Shown: piece by piece, positions 1-7,805 of the stretch
How positions within the stretch are numbered: the stretch's first letter is position 1
Layout: each line of letters starts with the position of its first letter
Source of the DNA: an uncultured Muribaculaceae bacterium
Lineage (GTDB): Bacteria > Bacteroidota > Bacteroidia > Bacteroidales > Muribaculaceae
Assembly: GCA_910585275.1 (NCBI GenBank)
Contig: CAJUCW010000006.1
Location: 1 to 64,000 of the forward strand
Length of the DNA stretch: 64,000 nt
Reading direction: 5' to 3'
The notes under the pieces: model-generated
The model's database searches: none
What the model was told of the DNA's origin: nothing
What the model saw: only the letters and a program-made list of their open reading frames with translations
Position numbers and translations under genes: made by a program

Positions 1-96
1 AGACCTCTCTACAAGCCGAAATTTGATATTTTCAAATTTTTGTCATGTACTTAGTTCATTTTTATATCTTTCTGAATTTACTGGTAAGGGGAGTTG

Positions 97-3000
97 TTAG
101 AATCCAAGGTTTACGCCGAAGAGGAACGTGCGGGGGCGCGGATAATAGCCTACATCCACGCCGGATACCCATGACGAAGTGCCGTATCCGATTTCGGGGT
201 CCATACCGTCATATTTCGTGAATGTGACAAGGTTTTGGATCTGGAAATATACGCGGCAGTTGCTGAGCCAGCTCTGGTTGATGAGCGGGGCGAAGTTGTA
301 GCCGAGGGTGATGTTGGAGATTCTCAGATAGTCGGCGTCATGCACGTAGAGGTCGGAGAACTGCCAGTTGATGTTCTGGTTGGTTACGCGTGGAATCGTG
401 TTGGAAGTGCCTTCTCCTGTCCAGCGTTGGAGGATGCGGGTTGTGTAGTTGTCATATTGGTTGCCCGGGTCGCGGTAGCTCTGCACGATCTGCATTCCGG
501 CCGCTCCGGTACCCACTACGGAGAGGTCGAAGTTGCGCCAGTTGAGGTTTACGTTGAAACCGTAGGTGAAGTCTGGAAGTCCGTTGCCGAGGTCGGTCTT
601 GTCGTCGTCATCGATTCTGCCGTTTTTGTCGATATCCACAAACCTCACGTCGCCCGGCTGGGGATTGGCCTGGAGGAATCCGTTGCCTGCGGCGCGCCAG
701 TCGTCGATTTCCTTCTGGTTCTGGAAAATGCCGGCGGTCTTGAGGCCCCAGAAATAACCGATTGCGTATCCGTTCTGAGCCCTGTAGAATTCGGGGTTGT
801 TATTGTAAATCTGACCTGTTTCGCCATGTATGATGCCGTCTTCATTGGGGATGGCTCCCACCTTGTTGTGGTTGTAGGCTCCGTTCACCCCGATGGAGTA
901 TGAGAAATCGTTGCCGATCACGTCGTTCCAGTTGAGGTTGAGTTCCACGCCGGTGTTCTTCACGTTGCCTCCGTTGATGAAAGGCGCGTCGGTTCCGGCG
1001 GTGGCGAGGATGGGGGCTTTCACGAGCCAGTCTTTATTGTTTTTGATATAGAAATCGAAGTTCACGCCGAGTCGGCTGCCGAGGAAACGTGCGTCGAAAC
1101 CGACGTTGGTCTGCTCCGAAGTCTCCCACGTGAGGTCGAGGTTGCCCAGACGCGATGGGTATGCGCCCCAGTTGTTGGCGAGGATATTTCCGTAGCCTTC
1201 GTTGAGCTGTCCGTTGGGTCCTACATACTGGCCGAAGAAATAGTGAGTGTTGGTGGTCTTTATCGGTGCGAGATACTGGTAGTTGTCAACGTTCTGGTTG
1301 CCTACGCGGCCCCAGCTCACGCGGAGTTTGAAGAAATCGAGCCATCCCTGCGCGGGCGCCATGAATTCCTCGCTCGAGAGGTTCCATCCTGCCGATACTG
1401 ACGGGAATGTGCCGAAGCGGTGTCCCGGGGCGAAGTGTGATGAGCCGTCGCGGCGAACGGTTACGTTCACCATATATTTCTCGCGCCAGTTCCAGCTTAG
1501 ACGTCCGAAATAGCTGACTGAGCGGGAGTCGTCGTAGGGATACCCTTCGAGGGCCATTCCCGGGTCGGTGAGCGAATTGCCGGTGCCGTTGCTGATGTAG
1601 CCGTGCTGCCAGTCGTTGAAGCCCTCCTTGAGGTTAATCTGCGCGCCGCCCACGTATTCGCCGCTGTAGCGGTAGGATTCCATACCGAGGAGCACGTTGA
1701 AAGAGTGGTCTTTGATGTCGAAATCGTATGAAATCGTGTTGGTCCACGTCATGCCGAGACTCTTGCTCATGTTCTGGTCCGCGCTGTCGTAGGTGCGTTC
1801 GGACTGCGGGGAGAACTTATATTTGGGCTGGAACCTGCGCCATGAACTCGAACCATATACGGCACCGAACACGGTGCGGAGTTTAAGGCCTTTGAGAGGT
1901 TCTATCTGTGCATATACGTTGCCGGAGAATGTGGCGTTGGTCGATTTGTTGTCGGTGTTGATGCGCATGGAGCCGTAGGGGTTGCCTCCGTTCTGATAGT
2001 AGTCGTTGCCTACGGTGCTGTTGAAGTTGCCCTCCTCGTCATAAACGGGGGTCAGCGGGTTCATGGGGAATGCCGAGTGGAGTCCGTTTGCCCAGATGTT
2101 GCCCACATCGATGCCTTTCTTTTTCGTGTAGATGAACGAAGCCTGCTCGCCGATGGTGACGATGCCGTTGAAAAGCTTATGGTCGGAGTTGATGCGGAAA
2201 TTGTAGCGCGAATAGTTCGACGATTCTTTGCCGCCTACGATGCCTTCCTGGTTGAGATAGCCGAGCGACATTGCATAGGTCGAGGTTTTGTTGCCTCCGG
2301 TAACGCCGATGGTATAACTCTGCGAGAGGGCGTTGTCTTCAAACATCTGGTCAAGCCAATCGGTGTCGTAGATGTTGCCGTCGGCGTCATGGATGCTCTT
2401 GAGGTTGGCCCAGTCGTATGGTGCGAGCCCTTCGTTGATGTTTTGCTCGTCCATGATGGTCATATATTCCCGTGCATTGAGCATATTCACCTTTTTGGGG
2501 CGCGACTGCCAGCCCACATAGCCGTCGAAAGTTACTTTCGCGCTTCCCTCGCGGCCCTGTTTAGTGGTGATGAGCACCACGCCGTTTGCGGCCTGTGCGC
2601 CGTAGATTGCGGCTGATGCGGCGTCTTTAAGCACGTCGATGCTCTCGATGTCGGCGGGGTTGAGGGTTGAGATGTCGCCGCCGATGCCGTCTATAAGATA
2701 TAGGGGAGAACCGTTGCCGATTGTGCCGAGACCGCGGATTGTAACCTTCATGCCGGAACCGGGTTGACCCGATTCGGATGCGATGCTAACGCCCGGCATC
2801 TGTCCCTGCATAGCCTGCAGCGGGGAGGTGGTGTTCATCTCGGCAATTTTGGAGCCCTCGATCTGGGATGTGGCGCCGGTGACGAGTTTCTTTTTCTGTA
2901 CGCCATAGCCCACAACGACCACTTCGTCGAGCACCGAAGAGTTCTCGGAAAGGGCTACGTCGAGCGATGGACCGGTGACTTTGATTTCCCTTGACACATA

Positions 3001-3264
3001 ACCGATATAGGAGAAAACGATTGTGGCTCCCGTTTCGGTGTTGATGGAATAGTTGCCGTCGATGTCGGTGGCGGCTCCCGTTGAAGAGCCCTTGACCATG
3101 ACGGTGGCCCCTATGAGAGGTTCGCCGTCGGTGGCTGATGTTACCGTGCCTTTCACGGTGATTGGCTCGGCTAAAGCGACGCCGGAGCCTGTCAGGAGAC
3201 AAAGCGCCACCATCGCCAGGTGGAAGAGCCGTGCCCTGCAATGATCGATAAGTTGTTTTGCCAT
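97..3264 (-). CDS. SusC-type TonB-dependent outer-membrane transporter
   Basis: This is a SusC/RagA family beta-barrel that imports oligosaccharides across the outer membrane with TonB energy. The 1055-residue product has an N-terminal signal peptide (about 1-33), a carboxypeptidase-regulatory-like domain (ITVKGTV...GEPLIGATV), a TonB-box region LDEVVVVGYG, a plug domain (IRGLGTIGNGSPLYLIDG) and a barrel ending in aromatic Phe. The reading frame stays open upstream to 3399, but a TAACTTTG promoter box sits at 3397-3404, so the upstream Met lies before the likely transcript start. The ATG at 3264 also places the signal peptide correctly. It has no STN domain, which fits control by the adjacent divergent hybrid sensor. 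A SusD partner is expected left of position 1. The substrate is not readable from this gene; the neighbours suggest xyloglucan-type oligosaccharides (inference). Confidence 0.95.
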   Translation of the reverse strand: MAKQLIDHCRARLFHLAMVALCLLTGSGVALAEPITVKGTVTSATDGEPLIGATVMVKGSSTGAATDIDGNYSINTETGATIVFSYIGYVSREIKVTGPSLDVALSENSSVLDEVVVVGYGVQKKKLVTGATSQIEGSKIAEMNTTSPLQAMQGQMPGVSIASESGQPGSGMKVTIRGLGTIGNGSPLYLIDGIGGDISTLNPADIESIDVLKDAASAAIYGAQAANGVVLITTKQGREGSAKVTFDGYVGWQSRPKKVNMLNAREYMTIMDEQNINEGLAPYDWANLKSIHDADGNIYDTDWLDQMFEDNALSQSYTIGVTGGNKTSTYAMSLGYLNQEGIVGGKESSNYSRYNFRINSDHKLFNGIVTIGEQASFIYTKKKGIDVGNIWANGLHSAFPMNPLTPVYDEEGNFNSTVGNDYYQNGGNPYGSMRINTDNKSTNATFSGNVYAQIEPLKGLKLRTVFGAVYGSSSWRRFQPKYKFSPQSERTYDSADQNMSKSLGMTWTNTISYDFDIKDHSFNVLLGMESYRYSGEYVGGAQINLKEGFNDWQHGYISNGTGNSLTDPGMALEGYPYDDSRSVSYFGRLSWNWREKYMVNVTVRRDGSSHFAPGHRFGTFPSVSAGWNLSSEEFMAPAQGWLDFFKLRVSWGRVGNQNVDNYQYLAPIKTTNTHYFFGQYVGPNGQLNEGYGNILANNWGAYPSRLGNLDLTWETSEQTNVGFDARFLGSRLGVNFDFYIKNNKDWLVKAPILATAGTDAPFINGGNVKNTGVELNLNWNDVIGNDFSYSIGVNGAYNHNKVGAIPNEDGIIHGETGQIYNNNPEFYRAQNGYAIGYFWGLKTAGIFQNQKEIDDWRAAGNGFLQANPQPGDVRFVDIDKNGRIDDDDKTDLGNGLPDFTYGFNVNLNWRNFDLSVVGTGAAGMQIVQSYRDPGNQYDNYTTRILQRWTGEGTSNTIPRVTNQNINWQFSDLYVHDADYLRISNITLGYNFAPLINQSWLSNCRVYFQIQNLVTFTKYDGMDPEIGYGTSSWVSGVDVGYYPRPRTFLFGVNLGF

Positions 3265-3396
3265 TGGTGTAAGATTGTTTACAGGTAAATATTTTAGGTT
3301 GTTAGATATATTCGGTATGATTGAAAGGTCGTATGGTCCGGGATGTAATTTCTCATGGATTGATGGCATTGGATCCTCTCGCTCATCTTTCGGTTG

Positions 3397-3404
3397 CAAA
3401 GTTA
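3397..3404 (-). promoter_or_regulatory. -7 promoter box of the leftward SusC gene
   Basis: On the minus strand this reads TAACTTTG, a perfect match to the Bacteroidetes TAnnTTTG box. I see no good TTG 20 bases upstream, which is common for activator-dependent PUL promoters. The inferred start of transcription is near 3392, giving a leader of about 130 bases before the ATG at 3264. Confidence 0.6.
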
Positions 3405-3471
3405 GCTTGTTATTTGACGTTGCATGTGCCTAATCTTGTAATGTTAGGTGCGTTAAATTAAAATCAAAGGT

Positions 3472-3624
3472 TATCAAATGTTAACAATAATGGTGTTAAA
3501 TGTAATCAATAATTGTTTAAATTGTCATCAACCAATGGTTTGTATTTTAAATCAGCCTCTCTTTACTGCGGTGGTATTTGGAAGTTTGGTTAACATTCGC
3601 TTAATTTGCATATCAAATGTTAAC
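3472..3624. repeat. 14-bp direct repeat in the SusC-sensor intergenic region
   Basis: TATCAAATGTTAAC occurs at 3472-3485 and again at 3611-3624, the second copy overlapping the start of the sensor gene. The spacer between the divergent SusC and sensor genes is the place where a hybrid two-component regulator would bind, so the pair is a candidate operator. That role is inference. Confidence 0.35.
3577..3608 (+). promoter_or_regulatory. Promoter of the hybrid sensor gene
   Basis: TTTG at 3577-3580 is followed after exactly 20 bases by TTAATTTG at 3601-3608, which has one mismatch to TAnnTTTG. Transcription would start near 3612, giving a very short leader to the ATG at 3617 or 3626. Confidence 0.5.
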
Positions 3625-6600
3625 CATGACTAAAAGAAAATACCTTCTGTTGTTGCTTGCGTTTCAGTTCTCCTTTTTACTTTCGGCAAAAGAAGAGGCT
3701 ATATGGATGCGACATCTCGACACCGCCACCGGCTTGTCTAACACACGAATCAATTCTGTATATAAGGATTCCGATGGTTTTCTCTGGATAGGGACCTCGT
3801 CGGGTCTGTGCCGTTATGACGGATACGACGTCAAGATGTATCGCGACGAACATTCCGAAGGCACAAGTGGGCTCAACAATTATGTGGAAAGAATCTATGA
3901 AGACAACGGCGGACGTCTTTGGATACTTGCCGAGGGTAAATACAGAATCTACAATCCCGACACGGGGGAAGTGACCGATGACATCGCCTCCTACCTCAAG
4001 GAACGGGGAATATACGGCGACGTCACCAGTGTGCTTGCTGCCGGCGGCCGAATATGGATAGCCGTATTGGAAAAGGGGATTTATGCCCTTGGCTCCGATG
4101 GAACCGGGGCTGTGCCTGTGGAAGGCTCGAAAACAAGCTGTAAGGTGACGGATATGGTGAAGACCGACAAGGGGATTGTGGCTGTATCTACAGACGGGAT
4201 TTTGTCTTTCATAGACCCGCAAGCCATGAAGGTTGTGAAAAAAGAGAAAGACCTGTCGATGGAAAAAAACGGTATGGAATCGGAGAATATCTATGCCGCC
4301 TATGCTGACAGGGAGGGGAGGATATGGCTCTTCTGCAACGACCTCTTTATGGGATATGACACGCGCACATCCAAATGGCTTGATTCCCGGCTTCCTCCGA
4401 AGGGGGTGACGGGGGTTGTGAAGAATATGTTTCAGGACAGTAAGGGACGTCTATGGATTGCGCGCGACCACCGGGGACTGGCACGGATGGTGGAACGTGA
4501 AGAGGGGTTCCAAATCGTAGAATTCCCCGAATCGGGGGAATTGAAGGGGCATAGCACCGTGTTATGTTTCAATGAGGATGCCGACGGCACATTGTGGATA
4601 GGCACATTCAAACAAGGGCTTTTTTCGTTCAATGAAACTGTCGGCAAGTTCGGTATGGAGGAATTTCCCGACGTTAACTGCATGATATCGGCAGGAGGTA
4701 ATTCCCTTTGGGTCGGCACAGACGCAAGTGGCGTGTGGCGTTGGAATCTCTCCGACAACAGCAAGGAGAGGATTATAGATCCTTCAGAAGGAGTAATGCC
4801 TCCGGCCATCACCTGCATGGCACAGGGGGAAGACGGAACGCTCTACATAGGGTCTTTTGCAAAAGGATTGAAGAAATATCGCGACGGCAAGTTCTCCCGG
4901 ATGGTGACAGGCACGCTGCTCGACGACAGTTTCCCGTGGTCGCTCACAACCGACAAGGAGGGCAATCTCTGGGTAGGCACCTTGGGCGTCGGGCTCTACA
5001 GGATAAATACCGCCACGGGCGAAACAAAGGCGTTCAAGGGGCAGGAGAGTGGTTTGAGTTCCGACTATGTCATGTCGTTGGTGTGCTCACGCGATGGAAA
5101 GATGTTTATCGGCACCTCCTATGGCATCTCCGTCTATGATCCCTCCTCCGGAAAAATGACTGCCTGGCTCAACGAAAGTGATGTGCCTAACCCCACCAGT
5201 CGGAGCATAAACCAGGTATATGAGGATTCGCGGGGCTTGATATGGCTTGCCACACAGTGCGGGTTGAAGGTGATTGACCGTCAGCATAAACAAATACACG
5301 ACATCGACCTCAGGGATGGGAGGAACCAGTTCTTCGTATTGGTACTCATAGAAGACAACGGAGGGGCGATGTGGGTGTCGGAGGGATCGAACCTCGTGCA
5401 TCTGAAGGTGGATTTCAACGAACGCACCGGTGATCTCGATGTGAAGTCGAGGGTTTATGACGGCAGCGATGGTGTGCAGGAATGCGAACTCAACCAGCGG
5501 TCGTTTGCCAAGCTTCCCGATGGGGAAATAGTGGTGGGTGGCCTTTACGGTGTAAACAGGATTTCACCTTACGATATAAAATTCAACACCGCACGCCCGA
5601 AGGTGATGTTTACCGACCTTTATATGGGCAACCGCAGAATTGCCGCAGGAGAAGAGGTAGGCGGTCGCGTGGTTTACGACAAGGGGTTGAACCGTGGCGC
5701 CACATTGGAGTTCGACCATAATCCGGAAGAATTCACCATCTATTTTGCCACCGACAACTATGCGCTCCCCGAGAAGACGGTGTTCGGCTATAAACTTGAA
5801 GGATTTAACGACGAATGGATTTCATGTCCGCGTGGAGTGAACCACGTCACCTATACCAACCTTTCTCCGGGACATTACCGCCTGCTCGTGAAGGCAGTCA
5901 ACGGCGACGGCTTCGAAAGCGAGACGCCGGCGTCGATAAATATCTACGTCCATCCTCCGTTCTGGTCAACACCTTGGGCTTATATGGTTTATGCCGTGTT
6001 GGCAATTGCTATAATTTATGTTATAGTCAGGATTGTGATTGCAAGGGAGCGTAAAGTGTTCGACCGCAAACGCCATGAAGACACCATGCGTAAGCAGGAG
6101 GAAATTAACCAGCTTAAATTCAAGTTTTTTACCAATATAAGCCATGACCTGCGCACGCCTCTCACGCTTATAGTTTCGCCTATAGAATCGATGCTGAAGG
6201 AATCGACCGACGAACGTCAGACGAAACGTCTTACGCTCATGCGCAACAACGCCATGCGTCTCCTCTCTCTCGTGAACCAGCTTCTCGATTTCCGCAAGAC
6301 GGAAATGGCGGGGTTGCATCTGAATCCGTCGGAAGGTGATATCGTCTCGTTCGCCCGGGGAGTCTGCTCGTCGTTTATGAACCTCTCAGAGCGTAAGAAC
6401 ATCAACCTCACTTTCTATTCCGACCGCGAGAATATCCCCCTTTCGTTCGATGCCGACAAGATGGAGAAGATTTTCATGAATCTTCTCGGCAATGCCTTCA
6501 AATTCACTCCGGCAGGGGGCCGAGTGGATGTGTCGGTGGAATGCACGGGCACTGACAGGGACGTGTTGCGGATAAAAGTGGCTGATACGGGTCCTGGCGT

Positions 6601-7690
6601 TAGCGACAAAGACAAACCTCATATTTTCGAGCGTTTCTATCAGGTTGACGACAACGGCGACCCCCATCCCGGCATGGGCAGCGGCATAGGGCTGAGCATG
6701 GTGAGCGAATATGTAAGGCTACATGAAGGCTCAATCAGGGTGGCTGACAACGTTGAGCACGGAAGCGTGTTTATAATCGAGATTCCGGTGCGCCACTCGC
6801 AGGCGAAGACCGGGGAAACTGCATTCGTGGAGGCACAGACGGAACATCCGGAGGCGGTAGCGGCGCATGAACCGGAAGAAACGACGGCTGAATCGGCCGA
6901 CAGGTATGCTGCCGACCAAAGGCCGGTGGCGCTCGTGGTTGATGACAACGGCGATATCACGGATTTTATAAAAGACGGAATAGAGGATGAATTCGAAGTC
7001 ATGACTGCGGCTGACGGCGAGGAGGCCCTCAAGAAAATAGGGGAGAGGAAACCGTCGGTGATTGTGGCAGACCTTATGATGCCCCGTATGGACGGCATAG
7101 AACTTTGCCGGAGGCTTAAAGGAGACAAGGAAACGGCCGGAATCCCGGTGATAATCCTCACTGCCAAACACGATTTGGGCGCAAAGGTGGAGGGCCTGAC
7201 CCTCGGGGCCGATGACTACATGACAAAGCCCTTCAATCTTGACGTGCTCAGGCTCAGGATGCGCAAGCTCGTGCAGCTTACGGCGAAGGGGGCGGGAAGA
7301 AGTCTGGTTGACCCGGAGCCGGAAAACATAAAAATCACTCCCCTCGACGAGAAATTTATCGAAAAGGCGGTGAACTATGTGACCGACAACCTTGACCGTT
7401 CCGAACTGTCGGTGGAGGAAATGAGTGAAAAACTCGGCATGAGCCGCGTGCGCCTCTATAAAAAGATAAAACAGATAACCGGAAAGACCCCCATAGAGTT
7501 CATAAGGGTGATAAGGCTGAAGAGAGCCGCCCAACTGCTGCGCGAAAGCCAGCTCAACGTGTCGGAAATAGCCTATCAGACCGGGTTCAACAGTCCGAAA
7601 GTTTTCAGCAAATATTTCAAGGAGGAATTCGGCATCCTTCCCTCCGTTTACCAGGGAAAAGAGGGGAAGGAAACAAATTATACCGTTTAA
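3617..7690 (+). CDS. Hybrid two-component system (HTCS) sensor/regulator of the PUL
   Basis: This single protein senses glycan fragments in the periplasm and activates PUL genes. In order: signal peptide; two-bladed-propeller repeats of the Reg_prop type (about 25-690, recurrent GxLWIGT); Y_Y_Y domain (about 700-770); membrane segment (about 785-810); histidine kinase with H-box NISHDLRTPLT (His843), N-box NLLGNAFKFTP (about 954), DTGPGVS and GSGIGLS; receiver with phospho-acceptor Asp1152 (VADLMMPRMDG); AraC-type DNA-binding domain at the C terminus. All expected catalytic residues are present and the 1357-residue length is normal. The start at 3626 (MTKRKYLL) is equally possible. It is divergent from SusC and followed by GH31, GH2 and GH3 genes, which it probably controls. 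Confidence 0.95.
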   Translation: MLTMTKRKYLLLLLAFQFSFLLSAKEEAIWMRHLDTATGLSNTRINSVYKDSDGFLWIGTSSGLCRYDGYDVKMYRDEHSEGTSGLNNYVERIYEDNGGRLWILAEGKYRIYNPDTGEVTDDIASYLKERGIYGDVTSVLAAGGRIWIAVLEKGIYALGSDGTGAVPVEGSKTSCKVTDMVKTDKGIVAVSTDGILSFIDPQAMKVVKKEKDLSMEKNGMESENIYAAYADREGRIWLFCNDLFMGYDTRTSKWLDSRLPPKGVTGVVKNMFQDSKGRLWIARDHRGLARMVEREEGFQIVEFPESGELKGHSTVLCFNEDADGTLWIGTFKQGLFSFNETVGKFGMEEFPDVNCMISAGGNSLWVGTDASGVWRWNLSDNSKERIIDPSEGVMPPAITCMAQGEDGTLYIGSFAKGLKKYRDGKFSRMVTGTLLDDSFPWSLTTDKEGNLWVGTLGVGLYRINTATGETKAFKGQESGLSSDYVMSLVCSRDGKMFIGTSYGISVYDPSSGKMTAWLNESDVPNPTSRSINQVYEDSRGLIWLATQCGLKVIDRQHKQIHDIDLRDGRNQFFVLVLIEDNGGAMWVSEGSNLVHLKVDFNERTGDLDVKSRVYDGSDGVQECELNQRSFAKLPDGEIVVGGLYGVNRISPYDIKFNTARPKVMFTDLYMGNRRIAAGEEVGGRVVYDKGLNRGATLEFDHNPEEFTIYFATDNYALPEKTVFGYKLEGFNDEWISCPRGVNHVTYTNLSPGHYRLLVKAVNGDGFESETPASINIYVHPPFWSTPWAYMVYAVLAIAIIYVIVRIVIARERKVFDRKRHEDTMRKQEEINQLKFKFFTNISHDLRTPLTLIVSPIESMLKESTDERQTKRLTLMRNNAMRLLSLVNQLLDFRKTEMAGLHLNPSEGDIVSFARGVCSSFMNLSERKNINLTFYSDRENIPLSFDADKMEKIFMNLLGNAFKFTPAGGRVDVSVECTGTDRDVLRIKVADTGPGVSDKDKPHIFERFYQVDDNGDPHPGMGSGIGLSMVSEYVRLHEGSIRVADNVEHGSVFIIEIPVRHSQAKTGETAFVEAQTEHPEAVAAHEPEETTAESADRYAADQRPVALVVDDNGDITDFIKDGIEDEFEVMTAADGEEALKKIGERKPSVIVADLMMPRMDGIELCRRLKGDKETAGIPVIILTAKHDLGAKVEGLTLGADDYMTKPFNLDVLRLRMRKLVQLTAKGAGRSLVDPEPENIKITPLDEKFIEKAVNYVTDNLDRSELSVEEMSEKLGMSRVRLYKKIKQITGKTPIEFIRVIRLKRAAQLLRESQLNVSEIAYQTGFNSPKVFSKYFKEEFGILPSVYQGKEGKETNYTV

Positions 7691-7771
7691 ATTAACATAC
7701 CATACCCCTCCGCTATCAAACACCCCCGGCCGAGTCAACAAGAGAAGACCCGTGTCGGGGATTTTTATGTG

Positions 7772-7779
7772 TAATTTTG
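7772..7779 (+). promoter_or_regulatory. -7 promoter box of the GH31-GH2-GH3 operon
   Basis: TAATTTTG matches TAnnTTTG. It lies 27 bases before the ATG at 7806 and downstream of an in-frame ATG at 7752, which rules the latter out as the start. No TTG lies at the usual 20-base distance, consistent with activation by the HTCS. Confidence 0.55.
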
Positions 7780-7805
7780 CGATAGAATCTAACATTAAAA
7801 TCTAT

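Noticed and set aside
1..96. Start of a SusD gene left of SusC
   Set aside because: The only minus-strand ATG here (44-46) is followed by a stop after four codons, so the SusD start must lie outside the window.
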